A DNA stretch of 64,000 bases from Rhizomicrobium sp. (GCA_037200385.1 JBBCGL010000001.1:1240001-1304000); one strand, 5' to 3'. Positions 1 through 8,590 are shown, counted from the stretch's first letter. The notes: generated by a model not told the origin, from the sequence alone. Numbers and translations: made by a program.

Positions 1-141
1 GACGACGGTGCCGGTGATGACGGCGCCTTCCTGGGGGGATTGGGTCTCGAAGGAGGCTTCGAGCATGGCCGCGAAGTCGTCGCGGCTCGGGGAGGCAAGG
101 GATTCGTCTCGGATCTTGGTTGCGGTCGCGTAGCGCGCCAT
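1..141 (-). CDS. rpsA: 30S ribosomal protein S1, N-terminal fragment (runs off window)
   Basis: The first 47 codons read MARYATATKIRDESL then DDFAAMLEASFE and PQEGAVITGTVV, the usual start of S1 leading into its first S1/OB domain. S1 binds mRNA on the 30S subunit and helps initiation on weak ribosome binding sites. The rest of the gene lies beyond position 1. The ATG at 141 is the only sensible start. It lies 145 bases downstream of cmk on the same strand, the standard cmk-rpsA order; the gap holds two hairpins (separate entry). Only the N-terminus is visible, but sequence and neighbours agree. Confidence 0.93.
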   Translation of the reverse strand, partial: MARYATATKIRDESLASPSRDDFAAMLEASFETQSPQEGAVITGTVV

Positions 142-172
142 TCGGGTCTTCCAGTTCACTTCACAATGCCGA

Positions 173-229
173 TCCGCCTTCGCCCCTTGGGCTTCGGCGG
201 ACGGACTTCCCGCGCGGACGGATGTCCGC
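173..229 (-). promoter_or_regulatory. Two-hairpin structure in the rpsA leader
   Basis: In the cmk-rpsA gap two inverted repeats can fold in the rpsA mRNA. The first (173-201) has outer arms TCCGCC/GGCGGA, a symmetric 3x3 internal loop (GAA opposite GAA in the RNA) and an inner GCCC/GGGC stem. The second (214-229) is GCGGAC/GTCCGC around a 4-nt loop. Neither has a T-tract, so they do not look like terminators. Escherichia coli S1 represses its own translation through a structured leader; a similar role here is inference. Confidence 0.45.
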
Positions 230-286
230 TTGGGCGGTTGGGTTTTCAGCAAAGTTCGGGGTGGCTCGATGAGGCCGCCGGGTCTC

Positions 287-976
287 CTAACCCCTGTGGC
301 GTGCCTTGAGCGCGCTCGTGACCTTGGGAGAAACCAAGGCAAGAGCAGCCGCGAACGCGTGCTCTATAGCCAAAGCGGTGGTGTCAAGCAAGTCCGCGTC
401 GGGCGCGGGCATCATCGGGGAGATGGGCCGGTTGCGGTCGCGGTCGTCCCGCGCCACCAATTCAGCCAAAATGACCGCCTCGTCGGGCAGCTTGGAAAGG
501 CCAGGGCCTTCCGCCCACTGGCTTTTCAGTTCCAGCCAGCGGCGGTGGGCACGGACTGCCGGTGCTGCATCGACGAAGAGCTTGGCGGTCGCCTCCGGAA
601 AGACGACGGTGCCGATGTCACGACCATCGATCACCGTGCCGGGTGCGCCGCCCGGGGGCCGGCGGGCGAAGTCGCGCTGATAATCGAGCAACGCGGCACG
701 GACGGACGGAAACGCCGACACCACGGAGGCGGCGCGTCCGACCTCGACCGAGCGGATCGCCGCATCGTTGGCCCAGACGGGATCGACGGTCCTGGCGCCG
801 TCCAGGGCGGCGGCCTCGTCCGACGGATCGCGGCCGGCGCGCAGGACATTCTGCGCCGTCAGGCGATAGAGCGATCCGGAATCCAGATGCGCGAAGTTGA
901 AGTGGCGGGCCAGCCGCTTGGCGAGCGTGCCCTTGCCCGAGGCGGCGGTGCCGTCGACGGCGACGACGATGCTCAC
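287..976 (-). CDS. cmk: Cytidylate kinase
   Basis: This 229-residue protein phosphorylates CMP and dCMP to their diphosphates in the cytoplasm. The N-terminus holds the P-loop [11 protein letters not shown] (about residues 7-17), followed by LDSGSLYR typical of bacterial CMP kinases. [11 protein letters not shown] lies mid-protein, and [13 protein letters not shown] contains the Arg-rich lid. Length is normal. The start is GTG at 976, overlapping the aroA stop by 4 nt (GTGA), so the two genes are translationally coupled; rpsA follows. Assignment is secure. Confidence 0.96.
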   Translation of the reverse strand: MSIVVAVDGTAASGKGTLAKRLARHFNFAHLDSGSLYRLTAQNVLRAGRDPSDEAAALDGARTVDPVWANDAAIRSVEVGRAASVVSAFPSVRAALLDYQRDFARRPPGGAPGTVIDGRDIGTVVFPEATAKLFVDAAPAVRAHRRWLELKSQWAEGPGLSKLPDEAVILAELVARDDRDRNRPISPMMPAPDADLLDTTALAIEHAFAAALALVSPKVTSALKARHRG

Positions 977-2316
977 GAATTCACCACCTGGAAATCCGCA
1001 CCCAGCTCGCGCATCAGCCCTTCGAATTCCGGGAAGCTGGTCGCGATCATCGCGGTGTCGTCGACGCTCACCGCGTCCCGCGCGGCGAGGCCCATCACCA
1101 GGAAGCTCATCGCGATGCGGTGGTCGAGATGCGTCGCGACGCGGCCGCCGCCGGGGACGCCGTCCGCGCCCCTGCCCTCGACGGCCAGCGTGTCGTGGGT
1201 CTCTTCGATGCGGACCCCGTTCGCCTTCAGGCCGGTGGCGATCGCCGAGAGACGGTCGCTCTCCTTCACGCGCAATTCCTCGAGACCGCGCATCACGGTG
1301 CGGCCCTCGGCGAAGGCGGCGGCGACGGCGAGGATGGGATATTCGTCGATCATCGCGGGCGCGCGCGCGGGCGGTACCTCGACGCCCTTCAAGGCCGAGG
1401 CGCGGACGACGAGATCGCCGATCCGCTCGCCGCCGCTGCTGCGCTCGTTCTCGATGGCGATCTTCGCGCCCATCTCGAGCAGCGTGGTGATCAGGCCGAT
1501 GCGGCGCGGGTTGAGCAGCACGGCGGGGATGCGGACCTCGGATCCCGGCACGATCAGCGCGGCGACCAGCGGGAAGGCGGCGGAGGACGGGTCGCGCGGC
1601 ACGTCGACGGCGCAGGGCTTCAGCTCGACCTCGCCGGTGACATAGACCGCTTCGCCGGTGGGGAGCGGCTCGACCGCGATCGCGGCACCGAACGCGGCCA
1701 GCATCTTTTCGGTATGGTCGCGGGTCAGCGCGTCTTGGGCGATGCGCGAGCGGCCGGGGGCGCCGAGCGCGGCCAACAGCAACGCCGACTTCACCTGCGC
1801 CGACGCGACCGCGACGTGGTGCTCGACGGAGATCGGCTCGCGGGCGCCGCAGAGCGTCACGGGCATCAGGCCGCGGGCGCGGGCCGTATAGGTCGCGCCG
1901 AAGCCCAGAAGCGGATCGAGGACGCGGGCCATCGGCCGGCCGCGCAGCGAGGCATCGCCGGTGAACACGGCGGCGATCGGCGTCGTCGCCATCGCCCCCA
2001 TCACCAGGCGCGACCCGGTGCCGGAATTGCCGAAATCGAGAACATCGTCCGGCTCGGCCCAGCCGCCCACGCCGCGGCCGGCGACCCGCCAGGCGCCGGG
2101 CGCGTCGCGGCTGACGACGGCGCCGAAGGCCCGCATGGCGGTGGCGGTGTTGAGGACGTCCTCGGCCTCCAAAAGGCCGGTGATGGCGGTCTCGCCCACC
2201 GTCAGCGCGCCCAGGATCAGCGCGCGGTGGGAAATGGACTTGTCGCCGGGAACCTCGGCGGTGCCGCGCAGCGTGGCGGCTTTGCGGGCTTTGAGCGGGC
2301 GGGGCGGGGTCCTCAT
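973..2316 (-). CDS. aroA: 3-phosphoshikimate 1-carboxyvinyltransferase (EPSP synthase), class II-like
   Basis: This 447-residue enzyme joins shikimate-3-phosphate and phosphoenolpyruvate in the shikimate pathway. Visible motifs are [13 protein letters not shown] near residue 22, [45 protein letters not shown] and, near the end, LDHRIAMSF. The pattern ([20 protein letters not shown]) is that of the class II EPSP synthases of rhizobia and relatives. The glyphosate-determining position, Ala in the class II CP4 enzyme, is Gly here (GNSGTG). The ATG at 2316 is chosen because upstream in-frame residues are unlike the family. It overlaps cmk by 4 nt and is divergent from the TIGR02300 gene. Confidence 0.96.
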   Translation of the reverse strand: MRTPPRPLKARKAATLRGTAEVPGDKSISHRALILGALTVGETAITGLLEAEDVLNTATAMRAFGAVVSRDAPGAWRVAGRGVGGWAEPDDVLDFGNSGTGSRLVMGAMATTPIAAVFTGDASLRGRPMARVLDPLLGFGATYTARARGLMPVTLCGAREPISVEHHVAVASAQVKSALLLAALGAPGRSRIAQDALTRDHTEKMLAAFGAAIAVEPLPTGEAVYVTGEVELKPCAVDVPRDPSSAAFPLVAALIVPGSEVRIPAVLLNPRRIGLITTLLEMGAKIAIENERSSGGERIGDLVVRASALKGVEVPPARAPAMIDEYPILAVAAAFAEGRTVMRGLEELRVKESDRLSAIATGLKANGVRIEETHDTLAVEGRGADGVPGGGRVATHLDHRIAMSFLVMGLAARDAVSVDDTAMIATSFPEFEGLMRELGADFQVVNS

Positions 2317-2521
2317 GGCGCTTTCTTGAACGGTCGGGCGGCGGGATGCAACGACCGGCGACGTACGATGCCTTCGCTCCCGCGAAATGGCGGCACCCGG
2401 CCGCCGACCGCAGCCCGGCGCCGCAAACCCCTTGAAATCACCATGGAAATGAGGCTTTGACAGCGCCATTCAGAAGTGGCAAACGACCCGCCTTCCAAAC
2501 CACCCACGGGAAGCAAACAGC

Positions 2522-3025
2522 TTGGTCAAGGCAGATCTCGGATTGAAACGCGTGTGCCCCAATTGCGCAGCGCGATTCTACGACCTTTCGAAGCGTCCCA
2601 TCGAGTGCCCGAAGTGCTCGTTCACATTCGAGCCGGAGGCGATGTACAAGCAGCGCCGTCCGCGCCAGCCCGAAGCCGCCGCGGCGGCCGCCGTTCCGGC
2701 GGATGCCGACGACGAGGAAAGTGAGAACGAGGACGAGGAGGAAGAAGCCGAGTCCGAGGATGAGGTGGTCGAGGCGGTACCCGACGAGGCGCCCATCCAG
2801 ATCGCCGCCACCGGCGAGGACGAGGACGAGGAAGAAGAGGTCGCCGAAGAGTCCGAAGCCGAAGGCGCCGGGATGTCGGTGGTGGACGAAGACGACATCG
2901 ACGACATCGTCGTCGACGACGAAGAGGAAGACGAGGAGGACAACAGCCTCCTCGAGGAAGACGAAGACGAGACCGACGACGTCAGCGGGATCATCGACGC
3001 CGACATTGAGAAGGATGAACGCTGA
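2522..3025 (+). CDS. TIGR02300 family (FYDLN acid) zinc-ribbon protein
   Basis: This 167-residue protein of unknown function belongs to an alphaproteobacterial family named for its FYDL motif and acidic tail. Residues 10-37 form a small zinc ribbon with two CPxC knuckles (CPNC and CPKC) flanking ARFYDLSKRPIE. From about residue 60 onward the protein is mostly Glu and Asp, with VDEDDIDDIVVDDE near residue 120. The start codon is TTG at 2522, placed so that VKADLGLKRVCPNC matches the family N-terminus. It is divergent from aroA and followed by tRNA-Ala, a common arrangement. A nucleic-acid or chaperone-like role is only a guess. Confidence 0.9.
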   Translation: MVKADLGLKRVCPNCAARFYDLSKRPIECPKCSFTFEPEAMYKQRRPRQPEAAAAAAVPADADDEESENEDEEEEAESEDEVVEAVPDEAPIQIAATGEDEDEEEEVAEESEAEGAGMSVVDEDDIDDIVVDDEEEDEEDNSLLEEDEDETDDVSGIIDADIEKDER

Positions 3026-3104
3026 CGCGTTCGCCTTGAAAAGGATGGACGCCAATCGCGTCCGTTCACGATGCATCCGGCGGCCCAACGCCGGATTCTG
3101 GTAC

Positions 3105-3180
3105 GGGGCCATAGCTCAGCTGGGAGAGCGCCTGCATGGCATGCAGGAGGTCAGCGGTTCGATCCCGCTTGGCTCCACCA
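3105..3180 (+). tRNA. tRNA-Ala (anticodon GGC)
   Basis: The 76-nt gene folds into a full cloverleaf. The acceptor GGGGCCA pairs with TGGCTCC (one G-U pair), the D-arm begins TAGCTCAGCTGGGAGAG, and the anticodon stem CCTGC/GCAGG encloses loop ATGGCAT with anticodon GGC. The T-arm contains GGTTCGATCCC, and the discriminator A is followed by an encoded CCA. It reads GCC alanine codons. Confidence 0.97.
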
Positions 3181-3216
3181 ACCTACGCTGCCGCAGCAGC
3201 TCTGCATGACGGCACC

Positions 3217-4407
3217 TCACACGCGCGCAGGCTGCGTGGAGCGGGCGGTGCCGAGGAAAACCAACGGCACCGCGATTGCATAGATGACAACCACCGAAAG
3301 CCAGATGGCGCCGGGCCATCGGTTTTGGACCACAAAGTAGAAGGCCGAGAAAGCGAGCGGCGCGATGATGGTCGCCAGGCTGACAGCCGATGCCAGGACG
3401 CCCTGGAACTGGCCCTGGCGGGCCGGATCAACCAGCCTCGTGGCCAGGGCCTGAAACGCCGGTGTGCCGATGCCGCCGAGAGCAAAGATCGGCATAATGG
3501 CGAACACGATCCAGCCTTGGTTGGCGAAGGCCATGGCGACGAGAGCGATACAGGTGCAGGCAATCCCGACGACAACGGCCCAGCGTTCGCCGAGCAGTTT
3601 GGTCGTCGGGCCGGGCAAGAATGCCTGTGTCAGCGTTTGGCAGACGCCGAACGTGCCCAGCGAAAGGCCGATCCACAGGCCGTTCCACCGGAACGTGTCG
3701 AAGCCCCACAACGCCCAGCAGGTGCCGTAGGCCTCTCCAGTGGCGCTCAAGATGAAATACACGAGGACGATGGGCAGAAGCCCTTTCATCGAAAAGACCC
3801 AACGCAGCGGCCGAAGCGGGTTGAGCGCAGCCAGATCGATCTTCTGGCGGGCCGGCGTGTGAGACTCCGGCAGGACGAACAAAGCCAGCAGGAGATTGCA
3901 GGCGTTCAACACGGCGGCGGCGATGAAGGGGAGCCGCAACCAGGTGTCGCCGAGCAGCCCACCGAGAACCGGCCCGATGATGAAGCCGATGCCAAACATG
4001 GCGCTGAACAGGCCGAAGCGACGGGCTCGCTCGTCCTCGGGCGAAACGTCCGTGATGTAGGCCATTGCGACGGAGACATTGGCGCTGGTCAGGCCGGCAA
4101 TGGCGCGGCCGAGGAACAGCATCCAAAGCTGCGGCGCGAACGCCATGACGACATAATTGAGCGCCGCGCCGCCCAAGGAAATGAGCAGCACGGGACGCCT
4201 GCCGAGGTTGTCGCTCAAAACGCCGAGCACGGGCGCGAAGATGAACTGCATGACCGCATAGAGCGCGGTCATGATCCCGATGTAGGGCGCGACATCCTGG
4301 GTGTGCGTCACGTCCTCAAGAAGTCGCGGGAGAATAGGGAAGATGAGGCCTATGCCTACGGCGTCGAGGCAGATTGCGGCAAAGATGACGACAAGGGGTT
4401 TGTTCAT
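3217..4407 (-). CDS. MFS efflux transporter, TetA-like (TCR/Tet family)
   Basis: A 396-residue, 12-helix inner-membrane antiporter. The N-terminal half resembles class A tetracycline pumps: LDAVGIGLIFPILPRLL in helix 1, the loop 2-3 signature GVLSDNLGRRPVLLISL, GRAIAGLTSAN, and motif C-like GFIIGPVLGGLLG. It is the second gene of a pair; its ATG overlaps the stop of the upstream oxidoreductase by 4 nt. The divergent TetR gene and palindrome suggest drug-inducible control. The substrate cannot be read from sequence, so tetracycline resistance is not claimed. Confidence 0.88.
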   Translation of the reverse strand: MNKPLVVIFAAICLDAVGIGLIFPILPRLLEDVTHTQDVAPYIGIMTALYAVMQFIFAPVLGVLSDNLGRRPVLLISLGGAALNYVVMAFAPQLWMLFLGRAIAGLTSANVSVAMAYITDVSPEDERARRFGLFSAMFGIGFIIGPVLGGLLGDTWLRLPFIAAAVLNACNLLLALFVLPESHTPARQKIDLAALNPLRPLRWVFSMKGLLPIVLVYFILSATGEAYGTCWALWGFDTFRWNGLWIGLSLGTFGVCQTLTQAFLPGPTTKLLGERWAVVVGIACTCIALVAMAFANQGWIVFAIMPIFALGGIGTPAFQALATRLVDPARQGQFQGVLASAVSLATIIAPLAFSAFYFVVQNRWPGAIWLSVVVIYAIAVPLVFLGTARSTQPARV

Positions 4408-5321
4408 GACCTTCGGTCGATTACCAACACCAGCCTGCCGCGAACATGCCCGTGCTCACTGACGCGGTGCGCTTCTGAAATCTCGTCGAGTGGGTAGGTT
4501 CGCTCGACGGGAAGCCAAAAGCGCCCGGCTTCGATGAGCGCTCCTATTTCAGCAAGCGCGTGAAAGGCGTGGCCTTGAAAGCCGGTGCTGAAGCGCACCT
4601 TGTGTTGTTTCGCTCCGTCGCTGTCGGCGAGCGTCACGACGTTCTGCGGACCGCCGGCGAGCTCGATCAACGCGGGTAACACGCCACTTCCGGCGACGTC
4701 GAGCGCGGCGTCGACACCATCGGGCGCGAGGGCGCGAACGCGTTCGGTCATGCCTTCGCCATACGTCACGGGCTCTGCGCCGAGGAGGCGAAGGTAGTCG
4801 TGGTTGGCGGCACTGGCGGTGCCGATCACGCGCGCGCCGCGGGCGACGGCGAGTTGAACGGCGGTGCTGCCGATGCCACCTGCGGCGCCGTTGATGAGCA
4901 GTCCGGTTCCACGACCGACGTCGAGCTGGTCCAGGCTGCGCGTGGCCGTTTCGAGCGCGACGGGGAGGCCGGCGGCGTCGACGAAACCGAGGGATGGCGG
5001 GATCGGCGCCCGATAGGTCAGCAGCGCCAGTTGGGCCGCGCCGGCACCATCGTCGGAGACACCGAATACGCGGTCGCCGACAGCGACATCCGTAACACCT
5101 TCTCCGATCTCGTCGACGACGCCCGCCACGTCGCGGCCCGTCGTCTGCGGCAGCCCCGCGCCGAAGTCCAACAAGCCTTTGCGCAGCTTCCACTCGGTCG
5201 CATTGATGCCGGCGGCGTGCACGACAATCCGGATCTGTCCGGGACCGGGATGCGGGTCGGGAAGGTTCACGATCTCGAGGACCTCGGGGCCTCCGTACCG
5301 GCTGAATTGCGCTGCTTTCAT
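4404..5321 (-). CDS. NADP-dependent MDR-family oxidoreductase (quinone reductase-like)
   Basis: This 305-residue zinc-independent medium-chain reductase begins MKAAQFSRYGGPEVLE, typical of the quinone oxidoreductase subgroup. The GroES-like domain covers about residues 1-120. The NADPH-binding Rossmann fold follows with INGAAGGIGSTAVQLA near residue 145. The ATG at 5321 is chosen because the 55 in-frame upstream residues run into the operator region and match nothing expected. It is first in the operon with the TetA-like pump. It likely reduces quinones or electrophilic carbonyls; the substrate is unknown. Confidence 0.88.
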   Translation of the reverse strand: MKAAQFSRYGGPEVLEIVNLPDPHPGPGQIRIVVHAAGINATEWKLRKGLLDFGAGLPQTTGRDVAGVVDEIGEGVTDVAVGDRVFGVSDDGAGAAQLALLTYRAPIPPSLGFVDAAGLPVALETATRSLDQLDVGRGTGLLINGAAGGIGSTAVQLAVARGARVIGTASAANHDYLRLLGAEPVTYGEGMTERVRALAPDGVDAALDVAGSGVLPALIELAGGPQNVVTLADSDGAKQHKVRFSTGFQGHAFHALAEIGALIEAGRFWLPVERTYPLDEISEAHRVSEHGHVRGRLVLVIDRRS

Positions 5322-5424
5322 CGTGTCCTCATCTTCGACGCGAGCTGTGCGCCCGCCCGGTTCCTGCTCAAAGCACTCAGTATCGTGGCTGCATGGACGC
5401 AAACTTGCCGGCGCGAGCCGAAGA

Positions 5425-5447
5425 ATATATACTGGACACCAGTATGT
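5425..5447. promoter_or_regulatory. Palindromic TetR-type operator candidate
   Basis: Between the divergent oxidoreductase and TetR genes lies ATACTGG-ACA-CCAGTAT (5428-5444), a perfect 7-3-7 inverted repeat, with an extra matching TA/TA pair two bases outside. The half-site CAGTAT recurs twice nearby within a 9-bp direct repeat ACTCAGTAT (5375-5383 and 5447-5455), and AGTATACT (5451-5458) is itself palindromic. The position suits a TetR repressor controlling both directions. Binding is inferred. Confidence 0.6.
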
Positions 5448-5485
5448 ACTCAGTATACTTATGGCGCGAGGAGGGAGCCCCGTCA

Positions 5486-6118
5486 ATGCCGTCCAGCCGT
5501 CGCTCCCGCAAGCGCCTCGCCACGCGGCAAGCCATCTCCGACGCCGCCACGCTCCTCTTCATCGCGCGCGGCTTCGATCGCGTGACGGTGGACGAGATCG
5601 CGGCAGCCGCCGACGTCGGGCGGATGACGGTGTTCAATCACTTTCCCCGCAAGGAGGACATGTTCTTTGATCGCGACGAAGAGGGACGCGAGATACTGCG
5701 CGAAGCCTTGCGGCAGCGTGATCCGCAGGTCGCACCGATCGAGACATACCGTCTGCTCGCGCATCGGCTGATTGCGGAACAGAGCCCTGCCGTCGAATTT
5801 TCCGCCAGGAGCCAAAGCTTCATAGAGACGATCGAGGCCAGCGAGCCCCTCAAGGCTCGGGCCAGAGCAATACGAGACGAGCTGGCGCATGTCGTCACGG
5901 TGGCGCTGGCCGAATGCGTAGGGCGAAAGCCGGATGATCCCCTCGCCCACCTCGCGGCCGACCTGCTCTTGGCGACGTGGGCCGTGGCCTTCATCCAGGC
6001 TCACAGGACCTTTCGCCGGAGTCGCAATACAGGGGAAGCGAACGCTGTCTTTCTCGCGATTGTCGACACGGGAACCGTCGGCCTAAAAGCTGCGATGGCG
6101 GGAACGCCCTACGCTTGA
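5486..6118 (+). CDS. TetR/AcrR family transcriptional regulator
   Basis: This 210-residue repressor has an N-terminal helix-turn-helix: TRQAISDAATLLFIARGF, then VTVDEIAAAADVGRMTVFNHFPRKEDMF (about residues 13-58), followed by a helical ligand-binding domain. The ATG at 5486 is preferred over an earlier one at 5393, because the earlier start would run translation through the operator and GAGGAGGGA lies just upstream of 5486. It is divergent from the oxidoreductase and MFS genes and probably represses them and itself. Confidence 0.9.
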   Translation: MPSSRRSRKRLATRQAISDAATLLFIARGFDRVTVDEIAAAADVGRMTVFNHFPRKEDMFFDRDEEGREILREALRQRDPQVAPIETYRLLAHRLIAEQSPAVEFSARSQSFIETIEASEPLKARARAIRDELAHVVTVALAECVGRKPDDPLAHLAADLLLATWAVAFIQAHRTFRRSRNTGEANAVFLAIVDTGTVGLKAAMAGTPYA

Positions 6119-6165
6119 GCCGCCAAAATTTAGGCCGCGCCTTCGCCAGGAACGGCTTCGATCTC

Positions 6166-6477
6166 TCAGCGGGCGCGCCTGGCGGACCATTCCATGCAGT
6201 CGGCGTAGGTCTTGTCGTAAACCTGAGCATGCACCGTCTCGTCGAAGCCCTGGCGGTCGGCATCGATCGCCCGTTCGGCGGCGACGCGCGTGCACCTGTC
6301 CCGGTTCGACTGCTCGGAGACCATCTCGGTGCGGTAGTTGACGACCGCCGCGGATGGGCCGGCCGGCGACGCGTCGTCCCTGCGCAGCGCCCCGCCTCCC
6401 GGCGGGCCATAGGACCAGTCGCTTTCGGCGCAGCCGCCCAGCAGCACCAGCAGTGAGACCATGACTATTCGAAGCAC
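6166..6477 (-). CDS. Small hypothetical lipoprotein
   Basis: A 103-residue protein with a very short signal sequence ending in lipobox LLGGC, so it should be lipidated at Cys16 after cleavage. The rest is polar with no recognised domain; a late segment (YDKTYADCMEW) carries a second Cys. The start is either GTG at 6477 or ATG at 6462; the longer form gives a more plausible signal peptide. It is convergent with the TetR gene and divergent from the GMC gene. Function unknown. Confidence 0.7.
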   Translation of the reverse strand: MLRIVMVSLLVLLGGCAESDWSYGPPGGGALRRDDASPAGPSAAVVNYRTEMVSEQSNRDRCTRVAAERAIDADRQGFDETVHAQVYDKTYADCMEWSARRAR

Positions 6478-6716
6478 GCCATACCCCGATGCTGCCCGTG
6501 ACCGCCAGACACCACCTTATGCCGGAACGCCACGGCGGCGAAGCTATTGCGGCCTCGCGCGCATTTATTTGGACATCTTCGCCGCACCCCCGATTGCCTG
6601 CTTGCGCGCCGCACTGCCCAAAAGTTCGGCTTGCAGGGCCGGGACAATTTCGACAAGACAGGCCCGACCTTTCCTTATTAGCGTCAAACCGGCGCAGCCA
6701 CACCGGACGTCCTGCC

Positions 6717-8216
6717 TTGAACGCTTTCATCGACGCCCGCGCCATCCCGGCAGGCACGCTCCTCGAACCTGACCTTGCCATCGTCGGCGGCGGACCGGCC
6801 GGCATCACGCTGGCGATCGCGCTCGCCCACACGCCGCTCCGCGTGATGCTGTTCGAAAGCGGCGGGCTGGCATTCGATCCGGCAACCCAGGCGCTCTATG
6901 GCGGCGGCACGGAGGGGGTGCGCTACCTTACACTGGACGGCTCGCGCCTGCGTTATCTGGGCGGCAGCACGAACCACTGGGGCGGCTGGTGCCGGCCGCT
7001 CGATCCGATCGATTTCGAGAAGCGCGACTGGCTGCCCCATTCCGGCTGGCCGTTCGGCATCGGCGCGCTCGAGCCTCATTTCAAGCGCGCCCAAGCGCTG
7101 GTCGAGGCCGGCGCGTGGACCTACGACGCCGCGAGCCCGGCGATGAACGCGCTGGCGCCGATGCTCAATCTGGGGGACGGCGGCGTCTATACGAGCTGGT
7201 TCCAGTTCTCCAAGACGCGCGACAGCGTGCTGCCGACGCATTTCGGCGAACGCTATGCCGAAGACCTCAAGCGCATCGCCAACCTGAAGGTCTTCCTGCA
7301 TGCCAATGTGACGGCGCTGAACCTGGCGGCGAATGCCGGTGCGCTCGAGACGCTGGACGTCGCGACGCTGGGCGGCCATCGCTTCAAGGTGCGGCCCAGG
7401 ATGGCCGTGCTCGCGATGGGCGGCGTCGAGAATGCGCGGCTGATGCTGGCGTCGCGCGGCGTCGCGGCGGCCGGCGTCGGCAACCAGAACGACCTGGTCG
7501 GCCGCTTCTTCGCCGACAACCCCATCCCGCGCGACACCGCCACGCTGGTGAATTTCGCCGGCGACCTGCCGGGCTATTACTTCAACGGCACGCAGGCGAA
7601 CGGCGCGATCCTGCGCGCCACCTTCGCGCCGACCGACGACTACAAGCGCGACCGCAAGGTGCTTGGCTCCCTGACCACCGTGGAGAATCCCATCGAGCTC
7701 GACGAGACCGACAAGGCGGCGATCGTCAGCGCCGCACTGGCGGTGGGCGCGGAGGCGAACTACGCCAAGGCGTTCTCGCTGGGCTGTGGGTTGGAGCTGG
7801 CGCCCGATCCGGAGCGGCGCCTGGTGCTGACGGGAGAGCGCGACGCGCTCGGCCTGCCGCGGCTCAAGCTGATCAACCGGGTGGGCGACGCGGATTTCGC
7901 ACGCTACCGCGACACCATGAAGGAGCTGGGGCGGCAATTGCTCGCCGCCGGCAGCGGCATGATCCGGCTCAACTATCATACGCGCAAGCACTGGGAGGAC
8001 GCGCTGGACTGGGGCGATCACCATCTCGGCACGACGCGGATGCACGTCGATCCCAAGCAGGGCGTGCTGGACGCGAACCTGAAGGTGCACGGCCTCGCCA
8101 ATCTGTTCGTCGCGGGCAGCAGCGCGTTTCCGACCTATGGCGCGTCCAACCCGACGCTGAACCTGCTGGCGCTCACGCTGCGCCTGGCCCAGCATCTGCG
8201 CGGAGTCCCCAAGTGA
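6717..8216 (+). CDS. GMC-family FAD-dependent oxidoreductase, catalytic subunit
   Basis: This roughly 499-residue flavoprotein has the FAD-binding motif AIVGGGPAGITLA near residue 22, STNHWGGWCRPL in the FAD domain, and a C-terminal GMC signature with HHLGTTRMH and GSSAFPTYGASNPTLN. These features match sugar or alcohol dehydrogenases of the glucose-methanol-choline family. The best start appears to be TTG at 6717 (NAFIDARAIPAG follows); there is no good ATG before the FAD motif. There is no signal peptide, but the next gene, overlapping by 4 nt, has a Tat signal, so the pair may be exported as a complex. The substrate is unknown. Confidence 0.88.
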   Translation: MNAFIDARAIPAGTLLEPDLAIVGGGPAGITLAIALAHTPLRVMLFESGGLAFDPATQALYGGGTEGVRYLTLDGSRLRYLGGSTNHWGGWCRPLDPIDFEKRDWLPHSGWPFGIGALEPHFKRAQALVEAGAWTYDAASPAMNALAPMLNLGDGGVYTSWFQFSKTRDSVLPTHFGERYAEDLKRIANLKVFLHANVTALNLAANAGALETLDVATLGGHRFKVRPRMAVLAMGGVENARLMLASRGVAAAGVGNQNDLVGRFFADNPIPRDTATLVNFAGDLPGYYFNGTQANGAILRATFAPTDDYKRDRKVLGSLTTVENPIELDETDKAAIVSAALAVGAEANYAKAFSLGCGLELAPDPERRLVLTGERDALGLPRLKLINRVGDADFARYRDTMKELGRQLLAAGSGMIRLNYHTRKHWEDALDWGDHHLGTTRMHVDPKQGVLDANLKVHGLANLFVAGSSAFPTYGASNPTLNLLALTLRLAQHLRGVPK

Positions 8217-8590
8217 GCGAGAAGGGATTCAGTCGGCGTGCGGTGACGATCGGCGGCGGCATCGCGGCGGCGCTGGGCATCGGCGCGCTCGGCATCACCG
8301 TGCCGCGGCTGCTGGCGCATCGCTATCGCCGCAGCCCCTATGACGACCTGTTGGCGCAGCTCGTCGACCGCGAGGCCGCTGTACGGCTGGGCCAGGCGTC
8401 GATCGCCGAGACCGGCCAGCCGCCAGACCCGCGCGGCCTGGCGCGGAACCTGCGGACGCGGCTGGAACGGCGCACGCTTGCCGAGGTGACGAATTCCGAT
8501 CTTGCGCAAGGCAAGCTGCGCGAAGTCCGCGGCTGGGTGCTGCCTGAGACGCTGGTGCTGCTTTCAATCCTGGCCGCGACGCAGAGCTGA
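8213..8590 (+). CDS. Tat-signal small subunit partner of the GMC oxidoreductase
   Basis: A 125-residue protein starting at GTG 8213, overlapping the GMC gene by 4 nt (GTGA). The N-terminus FSRRAVTIGGGIAAALGIG carries twin arginines before a hydrophobic segment, as in Tat substrates. The remainder resembles in size and layout the gamma/subunit-3 proteins that accompany flavin-dependent gluconate and glucose dehydrogenases and carry the catalytic subunit through Tat. No cytochrome subunit gene is adjacent. Its 3' end overlaps the end of the convergent pabBC gene by 27 nt. Family assignment rests on context and signal. Confidence 0.7.
   Translation: MSEKGFSRRAVTIGGGIAAALGIGALGITVPRLLAHRYRRSPYDDLLAQLVDREAAVRLGQASIAETGQPPDPRGLARNLRTRLERRTLAEVTNSDLAQGKLREVRGWVLPETLVLLSILAATQS

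Noticed and set aside
2432-2462. TTGAAA and TTGACA before the TIGR02300 gene as sigma-70 -35 elements
   Set aside because: No convincing -10 element at 16-18 bases from either.
2700-2960. Repetitive GAGGAC-rich stretch, possibly a DNA repeat
   Set aside because: It encodes the Glu/Asp tail of the TIGR02300 protein; repeat units are irregular and explained by acidic codons.
3043-3070. Hairpin GGACGC/GCGTCC between the TIGR02300 gene and tRNA-Ala as a terminator
   Set aside because: Six-bp stem without a T-tract, close to the tRNA; could be chance in G+C-rich DNA.
3217-4407. Calling the MFS gene a tetracycline resistance determinant
   Set aside because: Similarity is at family level; regulator, reductase partner and base composition look chromosomal and the substrate is unknown.
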